Positions 9,601 to 17,092 of a stretch of DNA of 64,000 nucleotides are shown here, piece after piece. Position numbers and translations under genes: made by a program. This DNA is from Chelativorans alearensis (GTDB lineage Bacteria; Pseudomonadota; Alphaproteobacteria; Rhizobiales; Rhizobiaceae). Numbering within the stretch: position 1 is the stretch's first letter; the number at the start of each line of letters is the position of its first letter. The stretch covers positions 248,001 through 312,000 of the forward strand of contig NZ_WQNI01000002.1 of NCBI RefSeq assembly GCF_010993735.1, written 5' to 3'. The notes beneath the pieces were generated by a model. The model worked only from the letters and a program-made list of their open reading frames with translations. It was not told where the DNA came from and searched no databases.

Positions 9601-9786
9601 CAACCGCTCCGAATCCTCGGGCGAAATGCCCTGGTAGCTCAGGCTGACATAGATGACCGGGATCGGAACGTCCGGCTCGGCTTCCTTGGGGATGTCCACA
9701 TAGGCTATCGCGCCGGCGACAACGAAGAACAGCAATATGGACAGCGTGAGCCGCGCATTGCGTATGGCAAGTCGAACAATATCCAT
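6619..9786 (-). CDS. RND family efflux pump, inner-membrane permease
   Basis: Proton-driven resistance-nodulation-division (AcrB/MexB-like, HAE1) transporter of 1055 aa, the usual length. It has an N-terminal membrane helix (LTLSILLFFVVAGAIAYVDI), two large periplasmic loops and the TM4 proton-relay motif VGMLVDDAIIV with paired aspartates near residues 397-398. It is the second gene of an operon, 24 nt after the adaptor gene. The opening (KEAEPDVPIPVIYVSLSYQG) places it with the less characterised DVP-type pumps of alphaproteobacteria rather than classical AcrB. No outer-membrane channel gene is adjacent, so a TolC-like partner is presumably encoded elsewhere. Substrates are unknown. Confidence 0.93.
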   Translation of the reverse strand: MDIVRLAIRNARLTLSILLFFVVAGAIAYVDIPKEAEPDVPIPVIYVSLSYQGISPEDSERLLLRPVETALKGLEGVKEMRSAAYEGGGYVLVEFQAGYDFSNAIEDVRAKVSDAERDLPSGADEPSVNEVNVSEFPVLVVTLSGELPERALTTAARNLRDRIEEIPGVLEGSLQGARDELAEIVIDPVKLSSYGLQLDQLINAVNASNSLVAAGALEGGEGRYAVKVPSLIENVEDIANLPVVATRDAVVRARDLATIRSTFTDAETITRLDGRKAIAIEVKKRVGSNLVDTVDAVKKVSEEFVQTMPEGVHVSYSQDKSVFIRDMLDDLQNHVLIAIILVFIIVLYTLSGRASLLIGLAVPASFLMGIFALSLGGYTVNMVVLFSLILAVGMLVDDAIIVTEFAERRMTEGMPKAQAFELAAKRMAGPVIAATMTRIAAFSPLLFWPGIVGEFMKYLPITLIVTLAASMIYALIFTPTLGALFAKAHVHEEPPPDGWYIRFVRQALRFPKTVLLLTVALLVGVQVAYTQYGAGVEFFPDVEPEYGLMYVHARGNLSLEEMDRLVRPAEEKLVGWPGIETVYTRVGQTRGGGEDIDEDVIGVLQYEFVDWRERKPAGEILNDLRTEMASMPGVEVEVRVPDAGPPTGQPIQVQLSAANPEGLNDQAAAVAEMLRGIDGVIDIADGLPPPGIDWAIRVDRPKAAQYGVSPTAVGNVVQLVTNGLKLSEYRPAGVDDAVDIRLRLPEDRRTLSTLDQLRIETAQGPVPISNFVTREPERSSGILNRIDAQRTITVTANIASGYQEAAVQQQVISELNGMDFGATRWKLAGSSEESDEAAAFLSKAFGAAIFLIFVVLLAQFNKFTSVLLVLMTVVMATIGVFLGLLITGQTFGIVMSGIGVIALAGVVVNNNIVLIDTYDRLRDEGMKKYDAIIQTCRERARPVLLTAISAILGVLPIAFALGLELADREVTFGAPSTQWWISLSGAIVYGLSFATVLTLIVTPAALMVFTREARPAGEKRRSLLARLFRRRRQEGEDAGRPEEDAPVTAFPKAAE

Positions 9787-9810
9787 CGATCGGTGTCCCC
9801 GTCGCGCGCG

Positions 9811-10959
9811 CTACTGCTGCATCGCTTTCTGCATGGCAGGGTTGCCGGCAAGGCTACGAAGCGTGCTTTCATCGACCTCTTCGGCGTTCACGGTCTCTCC
9901 GTCCGTCACCAGGTCCTGACCGGCGACGATGATGCGGGCATCCGAAGGTATGCCGGCCAGGTAGAGGGCCTGTGGTGTGTCGTCGACGATGTCGATGGGA
10001 TAGAAATCCACCTTCCCAGCAGGATCCACCGCGCGCACGCCCAGTTCACCGTTTGCGTTCAGTGTGACGACCGAGCGCGGCAAGGCCACGGTCTCCACCC
10101 TCTGCGCCAGGATGTTGATCTCCGCCGTCATGCCGGCGGGAATGCGGCCGTCCGGATTGTCGATCGCCACCTCGATGCGATAGGTGCGGGTCTGAGGCGA
10201 GGCGGCACGGCGCATATGCCGTATTGTGCCGCGCAGCGTCTCGCCGTTGACAAGGCGCACCTCCGCTTCGTCGCCGGTCTGGATGTTGCCGAGATTGCGC
10301 TCGCTGACCTCACCGACGGCGAGGATGGGGTCGAGCTTCAGCAGCGTGACTGCCTCGGCGCCTTGCATCAGAGAACTGCCCTCCTCCGTATGCACCTGGT
10401 CGATGACACCCGAGAAGGGCGCGCGCACGGTCACGCGGTCGAGATCGGCCTCGGCCGTTTCCAGTGCCGAGCGGGCGTTGGCAAGGGCGGAACGGGCTTC
10501 GTCGAGCCGCAGGGTGGCGATGTTGCCGCTCTGGGCCAACCGCTCGGCGGCAGCGGCCTCTGCTTCACGCTGGACCAGCGTCTGGCGCGCGGATTCCACG
10601 GCTGCTCTCTTGCCCTCCGTTTCGAGCCGCAGCACAAGGTCGCCCTCCTTGACGACGGCACCCTCGGAGAAGGGAAGCTCCTCGACAATACCGGCCGCGC
10701 GCGCGGCCAGGACCGACTGCTTGTCCGCCTCTGTCTGCCCGGAGATGCGGATGGTACGCGCATGCTCGAGCCGCGGCGGCACCGCCACTTGGACCGTCTT
10801 GAGAACGGTCGGACGTTCCGTCTCGGCTTCGGCGGTTCTGGCGGCCTCGGCTTCCTGGCTCGCACTACCAACGGAGGAAAATTTTCCTGTCGCAATCCAG
10901 GCAGCGGTTGCGACGAGAACGACGACAGCCGCAACCTTGTGGAACTTTATCTTTGGCAT
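9811..10959 (-). CDS. RND efflux periplasmic adaptor (membrane fusion protein)
   Basis: Adaptor subunit of 382 aa linking the RND pump to an outer-membrane channel. A single N-terminal membrane anchor (AAVVVLVATAAWIATG, residues about 9-24) is followed by a lipoyl-like half motif, an Ala/Glu-rich alpha-hairpin (residues about 115-180), the second half-lipoyl segment (VTVRAPFSGVIDQ) and beta-barrel domains. First gene of the pump operon. It is transcribed away from the TetR gene across a 279-bp divergent region holding two palindromes, so control by that repressor is likely. Confidence 0.92.
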   Translation of the reverse strand: MPKIKFHKVAAVVVLVATAAWIATGKFSSVGSASQEAEAARTAEAETERPTVLKTVQVAVPPRLEHARTIRISGQTEADKQSVLAARAAGIVEELPFSEGAVVKEGDLVLRLETEGKRAAVESARQTLVQREAEAAAAERLAQSGNIATLRLDEARSALANARSALETAEADLDRVTVRAPFSGVIDQVHTEEGSSLMQGAEAVTLLKLDPILAVGEVSERNLGNIQTGDEAEVRLVNGETLRGTIRHMRRAASPQTRTYRIEVAIDNPDGRIPAGMTAEINILAQRVETVALPRSVVTLNANGELGVRAVDPAGKVDFYPIDIVDDTPQALYLAGIPSDARIIVAGQDLVTDGETVNAEEVDESTLRSLAGNPAMQKAMQQ

Positions 10960-11004
10960 GACGATTTCCAGTCTGCTGGACCCCTGCCGAACGCAACAAA
11001 ATTT

Positions 11005-11020
11005 GATCCCATATGGGGTC
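11005..11020. promoter_or_regulatory. Near-perfect palindrome upstream of the efflux operon
   Basis: GATCCCATATGGGGTC has one mismatched pair and is centred about 53 bp upstream of the adaptor start codon. It could be an operator or overlap the promoter of the efflux operon. It differs in sequence from the 11200-11224 site, so it may bind another regulator. Confidence 0.35.
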
Positions 11021-11199
11021 GGCGGGTGGACGGTTCAATCTTACCGCAGGATACGACTTATCCCCTTACAGCGGTCTTGCGTTGCAAAAAAGCCGCACGG
11101 TCCACCACTCCTGACAACAGGCTGTCACCATGGTTGCGGTCGTGCTTTCCCGAGAATGCCCCGCGCTAGCACAAAGGGGGCATTTCGAGCAGCGACACA

Positions 11200-11224
11200 T
11201 TGACAAATTGCGTAATTTTGTCAA
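11200..11224. promoter_or_regulatory. Inverted repeat, candidate TetR operator
   Basis: Two perfect 8-bp arms, TTGACAAA (11200-11207) and TTTGTCAA (11217-11224), separated by 9 bp, lie 14 bp before the tetR start codon. The left arm contains a -35-like TTGACA. Position and symmetry fit autoregulation by the adjacent TetR protein, which would also repress the divergent efflux operon. Confidence 0.6.
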
Positions 11225-11238
11225 CAACCAATTGCACG

Positions 11239-11862
11239 ATGGTAGTGAGCACTCCAAGAACAATAGAAAACAGCGGGGCGGATGATCCGAGACGGGCGCG
11301 TATCCTTGAAGCTGCAATGCAGGTTTTCCTCGCCTACGGCTTCTCGCGCACGACGATGGACGATATTGCGCGCGCCGTGGAGATTTCGCGGCCGGCGCTC
11401 TACCTTCTTTTCCGCAACAAAGCGGACATCTTCCGCGCCGTCGGCGAGACGATGCTCGCGCGTTCGCGCGAGGGTGCCTCCGCGGTGCTGTTCGAGGAGG
11501 GGCCGCTCGACGCACGCCTGATGGCGGCGCTCGATCGGGCGCTTTTCCAGCTGTTCCGCATGATCGAGCATTCGCCGCACGGCGACGAGCTCATCGACGT
11601 GAACCACAACATCGCCTCGGACATGGTCGCCGGCTGGCGGCAAGGTATGGTCGACTGCTTCGCCAGGGCAATCGGGGAAGAGGCGCAACGGCGCGGAGTG
11701 CGGCTGGAGGAGCGTGGGCTGTCCGCGCAATCGCTCGCGGAGATGCTGTTCGATGTGCTGGAGGGGCTGAAGGCCCGCGGCCTGTGCGGCACGCACGCCG
11801 AGGAGTCGGCGCGTCGGTTCGTCACGCTGATCGATTTGGCGCTGAAGGAGAATAGCTTCTAG
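11239..11862 (+). CDS. TetR family transcriptional regulator
   Basis: DNA-binding repressor of 207 aa. The N-terminal TetR helix-turn-helix is clear (RARILEAAMQVFLAYGFSRTTMDDIARAVEISRPALYLLFRNKADIF, about residues 19-63), followed by a helical ligand-binding domain. I chose the ATG at 11239. A TTG at 11200 is possible but would put the start inside the inverted repeat. It is divergent from the RND adaptor and pump genes, the classical arrangement of a local efflux repressor. The ligand is unknown. Confidence 0.88.
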   Translation: MVVSTPRTIENSGADDPRRARILEAAMQVFLAYGFSRTTMDDIARAVEISRPALYLLFRNKADIFRAVGETMLARSREGASAVLFEEGPLDARLMAALDRALFQLFRMIEHSPHGDELIDVNHNIASDMVAGWRQGMVDCFARAIGEEAQRRGVRLEERGLSAQSLAEMLFDVLEGLKARGLCGTHAEESARRFVTLIDLALKENSF

Positions 11863-11908
11863 AGCAATTCCAGGAAAAGTGGGAACCGGTTTTCCGTCCG
11901 GAATTGCT
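11863..11908. repeat. Dispersed palindromic repeat (CCGGTT-core family), copy 1
   Basis: Outer arms AGCAATTCC and GGAATTGCT enclose GGAAAAGTGGGAACCGGTTTTCC. The core reads GAAAACCGGTTCCCACTTTTC on the other strand and recurs in diverged form at 48424-48471 and 52389-52433. It lies between convergent tetR and bdhA. Confidence 0.75.
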
Positions 11909-11924
11909 ACAAGACAACGAGTTG

Positions 11925-11961
11925 CACCAGTACATCGATTCCGTGAAACGATGAACTGGTG
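11925..11961. repeat. Hairpin between convergent tetR and bdhA
   Basis: 13-bp arms (CACCAGTACATCG and CGATGAACTGGTG) with one mismatch and an 11-nt loop, nine bases before the bdhA stop. It could act as a bidirectional terminator or be part of the adjacent repeat mosaic. There is no T run. Confidence 0.5.
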
Positions 11962-11969
11962 TAGGTGTG

Positions 11970-12752
11970 CTACCGCGCGGTCCAGCCGCCGTCGACCGAA
12001 AGCGTGGTGCCGGTGATCAGCGCGGCGTTGTCGGAGCACAGGAAGACGGCGGCGGCGCCGATCTGCTCGACGGTGGCGAACTCGCGGATCGGCTGCCGCG
12101 CCAGCATCACCTCGCGCACCACCGTTTCGCGGTCCATGTTATGCGCAGCCATCTGGTCGGGGATCTGCGCCTCCACCAGCGGCGTGAGCACATAGCCCGG
12201 GCAGATGGCGTTGCAGGTCACATGATCGTCGGCCACCTCCAGCGCCACCGTCTTCGTCAGCCCGACCACGCCGTGCTTGGCGGCGATATAGGCCGATTTG
12301 AAAGGCGAGGCGCGCAGGCCGTGGGCAGACGAGATGTTGACGATGCGCCCCTTGCCCTGACGCTTCATGTGCGGCACGGCGGCGGCGATGGTGTGGAAGG
12401 CGGAGGACAGGTTGATGGCGATGATCGCGTCCCACTTTTCCGTCGGAAACGTCTCCACGGCCTCCACATGCTGGATGCCGGCATTGTTGATGAGGATATC
12501 GACCGTGCCGAAGCGCTCTACGGTCACCTCAACAAGCCGGCGGCACTCTTCCCCCTTGGACATGTCGGCCTGGATATAAGCCGCCGTCACACCGTACTCA
12601 CGGGCGATGCCGTCGGCCAGCGCGTGATCTTCCTCCGCGTCGGTGAAGGAGTTGACGACCACGTTGCAACCATCGGCGGCCAGCGCGCGTGCGATGCCCA
12701 GCCCGATGCCCGAGGTCGAGCCGGTGACGATGGCGGTTCTTGCCTTGCTCAC
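11970..12752 (-). CDS. bdhA: D-beta-hydroxybutyrate dehydrogenase
   Basis: Short-chain dehydrogenase (260 aa) oxidising 3-hydroxybutyrate to acetoacetate with NAD, the step that lets cells use degraded PHB. It shows the nucleotide motif TGSTSGIG, the NNAG motif in the form NNAGIQHVE typical of 3-hydroxybutyrate dehydrogenases, and the catalytic YIAAKHG. The C-terminus ITGTTLSVDGGWTAR is also characteristic. The start is GTG with AAGGAGG upstream. It fits with phaA/phaB/phaR elsewhere in the window but is not linked to them. Confidence 0.9.
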   Translation of the reverse strand: MSKARTAIVTGSTSGIGLGIARALAADGCNVVVNSFTDAEEDHALADGIAREYGVTAAYIQADMSKGEECRRLVEVTVERFGTVDILINNAGIQHVEAVETFPTEKWDAIIAINLSSAFHTIAAAVPHMKRQGKGRIVNISSAHGLRASPFKSAYIAAKHGVVGLTKTVALEVADDHVTCNAICPGYVLTPLVEAQIPDQMAAHNMDRETVVREVMLARQPIREFATVEQIGAAAVFLCSDNAALITGTTLSVDGGWTAR

Positions 12753-12917
12753 GTGAGATGCCTCCTTGCCTGACGGTCGGGACCATATTGCAATGCATCG
12801 TCACTTGCCAAGCGGTCGCGGCGCTTCACCGGGGCAGGGCAAGGGATGGTGACGGTGTATAGTGAATGGCGGGACTTCCTTAGCTGGCGAGGTTGCCGAA
12901 CCACCTCTACTCACCAC

Positions 12918-14177
12918 TCACTCCTGCACCCCCGCGATCTCCATTGCCGCATGGAGCAGCAAATTCGTCCCCGCCTCTATATCGGCCCAGTCCGTTCTCT
13001 CCTCCGGCGCATGGCTGATGCCACCGACGGACGGCACGAAGATCAGGCCTGCGCGCGTGATCCCCGCCATCGTCTGCGCGTCGTGGCCGGCGCCACTCGG
13101 CATCAGGGGGGCGTCGAGGCCGAGGCGTTTGGCGGCGCGCTGGCATGCGGCGACGATCTCTGGGTGGCAGGGGGAGGGGGCGAGCCAGCTTGTCTCCTCG
13201 ATCGAGAAGGAAAGACCGTGCTTCTTCGCCGCGGCCTCAATGCGCGCCTTCGCACCTTCCGCCAAGGCCCGCATCACCGTCTCGTCCATGTCGCGGGCGA
13301 CCAGCGAGAACTCCGCATGGCCGGGCACCGTGTGCGGGAAGTTGGGCTCCACCGCCACCTTGCCGATGGTCACGCGGCTCGTCTCGCTGCCGCGCTCGGC
13401 GATCAGCTCGGGGATGCCGTGGGCGAAGTCGGCCAGTCCCATGAACGCGTCGCGGCGCATGTCCATGGGAGTGGTGCCGGAATGGTTCGCCTCGCCGGCA
13501 AGGCGGACCGTCCAGTTGAAGACGCCGGAAATGCCGGTGACGATGCCAGCCGGCTTCCCCGCTGCCTCCAGCATCGGGCCTTGCTCCACGTGCAGTTCCA
13601 GGAAGGCGGCGATGGAGCCTTCCGGCCGTTTCGCCTTCAGCGCTTCATAGGGCTCCAGCCCCTGCCTGCGCATGGCGTCGAAGAGCCGCGTGCCGCCGTC
13701 GTCATGCGCCGTCTCCAGCCATTCGCGCGTCACCTGCCCGGCAAGCGCCTGGGCGCCGAACATGCCGCCGAAGCGGCCTTCCTCCTCGGCCGTGGCGATC
13801 ACCTCCACGGGCCGTGTCGGCGTCAGGCCGGCCTCTTTCATGGCGCGCACGCATTCGAGCGCGGCAATGACACCCAGCGCACCGTCGAGCATGCCGCCGT
13901 CGGGCACGCTGTCGAGATGCGAGCCGAGCATGACCGCGGGCCCGTCGCCCACTTCCCAACGGCCCGAAAGATTGCCCGCGCCGTCCATGGAAACGGCGAG
14001 CCCGGCCCCCTCCATCAGCTTCGCAACGAAACGCCGTCCCTCCATGTCCGCATCGGAAAAGCTGACCCGGTCGATGCCGCCCGTCGCCGGGTTGCGACCG
14101 ATACCGCCAAGGGCTTCAAGGTCGCGGCGCAGGCGCTGGGGGTCGATGCGCGGTGGGCGGGCGGTCTCGCTGGTCAT
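12918..14177 (-). CDS. M20 family Zn-dependent amidohydrolase (N-carbamoyl amino acid / allantoate / ureidopropionate type)
   Basis: Hydrolase of 419 aa of the M20/HyuC-AllC group, which releases carbamoyl groups from ureido compounds. Metal and substrate motifs are visible: GSHLDSVPDGGMLDGALGV, ATAEEEGRFGG, LELHVEQGP, NHSGTTPMD and PSGAGHDAQ. It is divergent from a peptide-type ABC importer operon across a 123-bp gap with a perfect palindrome, so the two are probably co-regulated and the importer may bring in the substrate or a precursor. N-carbamoyl-L-amino acid, allantoate and beta-ureidopropionate are all possible substrates. Sequence alone does not decide. Confidence 0.85.
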   Translation of the reverse strand: MTSETARPPRIDPQRLRRDLEALGGIGRNPATGGIDRVSFSDADMEGRRFVAKLMEGAGLAVSMDGAGNLSGRWEVGDGPAVMLGSHLDSVPDGGMLDGALGVIAALECVRAMKEAGLTPTRPVEVIATAEEEGRFGGMFGAQALAGQVTREWLETAHDDGGTRLFDAMRRQGLEPYEALKAKRPEGSIAAFLELHVEQGPMLEAAGKPAGIVTGISGVFNWTVRLAGEANHSGTTPMDMRRDAFMGLADFAHGIPELIAERGSETSRVTIGKVAVEPNFPHTVPGHAEFSLVARDMDETVMRALAEGAKARIEAAAKKHGLSFSIEETSWLAPSPCHPEIVAACQRAAKRLGLDAPLMPSGAGHDAQTMAGITRAGLIFVPSVGGISHAPEERTDWADIEAGTNLLLHAAMEIAGVQE

Positions 14178-14236
14178 GATCGATGCCTAGCCATGGCTAA
14201 AATTTGGGCAAGGAGAGGTGGATTCAGGCCTTGCGT

Positions 14237-14252
14237 ATTTATCATGATAAAT
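14237..14252. promoter_or_regulatory. Perfect 16-bp palindrome, candidate GntR operator
   Basis: ATTTATCATGATAAAT is a perfect palindrome in the divergent region between the amidohydrolase and the ABC importer operon. The operon ends with a GntR/FCD regulator, so this is the natural operator candidate for both directions. Confidence 0.55.
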
Positions 14253-14300
14253 TACGATCTCAATCGATAATAATGTTCCAAGAGAAATGTGGAGGTTGTC

Positions 14301-15881
14301 ATGACAGGGTTTTCGCGCGTGCTCAAAGGCGCGCTCGCAGGGCTGGCCATGGCGGGCTTCGCCGCGGGCGGTCTCCAGCCGGCCGAGGCGCAGACGCCCC
14401 CCAACGTGCTGATAGTCGGCCAGATCGCCGAGCCGAAGTCGCTCGATCCGCACGCGGTGACAGCTGTCAACGACTTCCGCATCCTGATGAACGTCTATGA
14501 CGGCCTCGTGCGCTATAGCGATGGCACGCTGGAGGTGGAGCCGGCGTTGGCGACAAGCTGGGAAATTTCCGAAGATGGCCTGACCTATACGTTCAAGCTG
14601 CGCGAGGGCGTGACCTTCCATGACGGCTCGCCCTTCAACGCGGAAGCGGTGAAGTTCAATTTCGGGCGCTTCCTGAAGGAAGACCATCCCTATCACGACA
14701 CCGGCCCGTTCCCGCTCGCCTTCTTCTTCTCGGCGGTCGAGGAAGTGACGGCGGAAGACGAGCACACGGTCGTCTTCACGCTCAACGAGCCCTATGCGCC
14801 GTTCCTCTCCAACCTCGCCTACCCGATGGGGCTGATCGTCTCGCCGGCGGCGGTGGAGGAGCATGGCAAGGATTTCGGCCGCAATCCCTCCGGCACAGGG
14901 CCTTTCAAATTTGCTGAATGGGAAAGCAACTCGCGCGTGGTGGTAGAGCGCAACGCGGACTACTGGGACGGCGCGCCGCCGCTTGAAGCCATCGTCTTCC
15001 GTCCCATCACCGATGCCAACACGCGCGTCGCCGAGATGCTTTCGGGCGGCCTCGACCTGATGGTCGAGGTGCCGCCGGACAATGTGGCGCAGTTCGCCGA
15101 CGATCCGGCCTTCGCCGTCTCTGAGCAGGCGGGACCGCATGTCTGGTTCCTTATCCTCAACATGAAAGAGGAGCCGTTCAAGGAAAAGGCCGCGCGACAG
15201 GCGGTGAACCACGCCATCAACAAGCAGGCCCTGGTGGAGAACGTGCTGCAGGGTACGGCCGAGATCGCCGCCGGCCCGACGCCGCCGGCCTTCGCCTGGG
15301 CCTACAACGAGGCCCTGGAGCCCTATCCTTACGATCCGGAGAAGGCGAAGCAGCTTCTTGAAGAGGCCGGCTATGACGGCGAGGAGGTGGTCTTCTACGT
15401 CACGGAAGGCGGCTCGGGCATGCTCGATCCCGTCGCCATGGGCACGGCCATCCAGGCCGACCTCGCCGCCGTCGGCATGAATGTGAAGATCGAGACCTAC
15501 GAGTGGAACACGTTCCTCGGCGAGGTGAACCCGGGCCTCGAAGGCAAGGCGGACATGGCCGAGATGGCGTGGATGACCAACGATCCGGACACGCTGCCCT
15601 ATCTGACGCTGCGCACGGATGCTTTTCCGGACAAGGGCGGCTTCAACTCCGGCTACTACTCCAATCCGGAAGTCGACACCATCCTCCAGCAGGCGCGCCA
15701 GGCCACCGAGCCGGAAGAGCGCGCCGCGCTCTACCAGCAGATGCAGGAGATTGTCCACGAGGACGCGCCCTGGGCCTTCATCGCCAATTGGAAGCAGAAT
15801 GCTGTCGCAAAGGCCGAAGTGCAGAACTTCAAGCTGCAGCCGTCCTTCTTCCTTATCCTGAGGGATGTGGCGAAACAGTAG
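14301..15881 (+). CDS. ABC transporter substrate-binding protein, family 5 (peptide/nickel/opine type)
   Basis: Periplasmic SBP_bac_5 protein of 526 aa, first gene of an importer operon. The signal peptide runs to about residue 31 (LQPAEAQ). The mature part has the family order, with PKSLDPHAVT near the start, YDGLVRYSDGTLEVEPALATSWE, and FKLREGVTFHDGSPFNAEAVKFNF. GGAGG precedes the ATG at 14301; an upstream in-frame GTG at 14289 is less likely. A long inverted repeat separates it from the permease genes, which may give it higher expression. The ligand could be a peptide, glutathione-like or ureido compound. Confidence 0.92.
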   Translation: MTGFSRVLKGALAGLAMAGFAAGGLQPAEAQTPPNVLIVGQIAEPKSLDPHAVTAVNDFRILMNVYDGLVRYSDGTLEVEPALATSWEISEDGLTYTFKLREGVTFHDGSPFNAEAVKFNFGRFLKEDHPYHDTGPFPLAFFFSAVEEVTAEDEHTVVFTLNEPYAPFLSNLAYPMGLIVSPAAVEEHGKDFGRNPSGTGPFKFAEWESNSRVVVERNADYWDGAPPLEAIVFRPITDANTRVAEMLSGGLDLMVEVPPDNVAQFADDPAFAVSEQAGPHVWFLILNMKEEPFKEKAARQAVNHAINKQALVENVLQGTAEIAAGPTPPAFAWAYNEALEPYPYDPEKAKQLLEEAGYDGEEVVFYVTEGGSGMLDPVAMGTAIQADLAAVGMNVKIETYEWNTFLGEVNPGLEGKADMAEMAWMTNDPDTLPYLTLRTDAFPDKGGFNSGYYSNPEVDTILQQARQATEPEERAALYQQMQEIVHEDAPWAFIANWKQNAVAKAEVQNFKLQPSFFLILRDVAKQ

Positions 15882-15913
15882 TTTTGCGAGAGTTTGATGC
15901 TGCCCGTGACCAG

Positions 15914-16082
15914 CCCCTTCGCGCCCCCCTCTGGCCTGCCGGCCATCTCCCCCACAAGGGGGGAGATCAGGGGCGGTGATGTTGGCGCCCTCTTAATAAA
16001 TACAGGCGCCAAGTCTGACGACGGCATAATCTCCCCCCTTGTGGGGGAGATGGCCGGCAGGCCAGAGGGGGGCGCGAAGGGG
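15914..16082. repeat. 54-bp perfect inverted repeat within the importer operon
   Basis: Arms at 15914-15967 and 16029-16082 are exact reverse complements over 54 bp, with a 61-bp spacer. Each arm also contains its own short hairpin (ATCTCCCCC, then GGGGGAGAT). It lies between the binding-protein and permease genes, in the only large gap of the operon. Confidence 0.92.
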
Positions 16083-16144
16083 CGGAGGCTGAGGAAAGCC
16101 AAGCTTGGCGTCACTTTTCCCGTTGCCCCTTGGGGGCACGTCTG

Positions 16145-17092
16145 ATGCTCGCCTATTTCCTCAAGCGCCTTCTAATGGCCGTGCCGGTGCTGTTCGGCCT
16201 GACGGTCATCGTCTTTCTTATCATGGCGATGATCCCTGGCGACCCGGCGACGGCCATCCTGGGCGCCTACGCGACGCCGGAAAATGTCGAGCGGATCAAC
16301 CGGCAGCTCGGCCTCGACCGCAGCCTGCCGGAGCAATATTTCATCTGGCTCGGCAACCTCCTGCAGGGCGATTTCGGCCGCTCCTATTCGCTCAACCGGC
16401 CGGTCATCGATGAGGTGCTGGAGCGTTTCAACGCAACGCTCATCCTCGCCGGCGCTTCCCTTGTCCTGTGCACCGTCTTCGGCCTTGTCGCCGGCATCGT
16501 CTCGGCCGTGCGCCAGTTCAGCTGGACGGACCGCATCGTCACCTTCTTCGTCCTCGTCGGCATCTCGATGCCTTCCTTCTGGCTGGGGCTCATCCTGATC
16601 CTCGTCTTCGCCGTCAACCTGCGTTGGCTGCCGCCGTCCGGCATGTATGCGATCTATGGCGGCGGCGGGCCGCTCGACCTGTTGTTGCATCTGGCGCTGC
16701 CGGCGATCACGCTGGCCGTGGTGGCGACGGGGGTGATCGCCAGGCTCACGCGCGCGGCCATGCTCGAAGTCCTGCGCCAGGATTATATCCGCACCGCCCG
16801 CGCCAAGGGCCTGTCGGAGCGCAGGGTGATCTATCGCCACGCCTTCAAGGCGGCGCTCGTCGGCGTTATTCCGGTTATCGGCATCCAGGCCGGCTTCGTG
16901 CTCGGCGGGGCGGTCTATATCGAGACCGTGTTCCAGTGGCCGGGCATCGGCCGCATGCTGGTACAGGCGATCTCCACCCGCGATCTGCTTCTGGTGCAGG
17001 GCGGTGTATTGGTGGTGGCCGCCAGCTACGTGCTGTTCAACCTCCTCGCCGACATGGTTCAGCACATGCTTGATCCGAGGCTGAAGACATGA
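16145..17092 (+). CDS. ABC transporter permease, DppB type
   Basis: Inner-membrane permease of 315 aa with the DppB/OppB pattern: first helix MLAYFLKRLLMAVPVLFGLTVIVFLIMAMIPGDPA, an early periplasmic region, and the cytoplasmic coupling loop with LRQDYIRTARAKGLSERRVIYRHAFK (the EAA motif). I chose the ATG at 16145; an in-frame TTG at 16130 would add five residues. Its stop overlaps the next start by 4 nt (ATGA), indicating translational coupling to the fused permease-ATPase. Confidence 0.93.
   Translation: MLAYFLKRLLMAVPVLFGLTVIVFLIMAMIPGDPATAILGAYATPENVERINRQLGLDRSLPEQYFIWLGNLLQGDFGRSYSLNRPVIDEVLERFNATLILAGASLVLCTVFGLVAGIVSAVRQFSWTDRIVTFFVLVGISMPSFWLGLILILVFAVNLRWLPPSGMYAIYGGGGPLDLLLHLALPAITLAVVATGVIARLTRAAMLEVLRQDYIRTARAKGLSERRVIYRHAFKAALVGVIPVIGIQAGFVLGGAVYIETVFQWPGIGRMLVQAISTRDLLLVQGGVLVVAASYVLFNLLADMVQHMLDPRLKT

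Noticed and set aside
12753-12917. Possible small RNA or regulatory site between bdhA and the amidohydrolase
   Set aside because: Apart from a good bdhA ribosome-binding site and a short ATTGCAAT palindrome, I see no promoter, terminator or structure that supports a feature.
14187-15758. 523-codon minus-strand frame opposite the SBP gene
   Set aside because: Shadow frame with low-complexity His/Arg/Asp/Val content. The plus strand has a signal peptide and SBP motifs.
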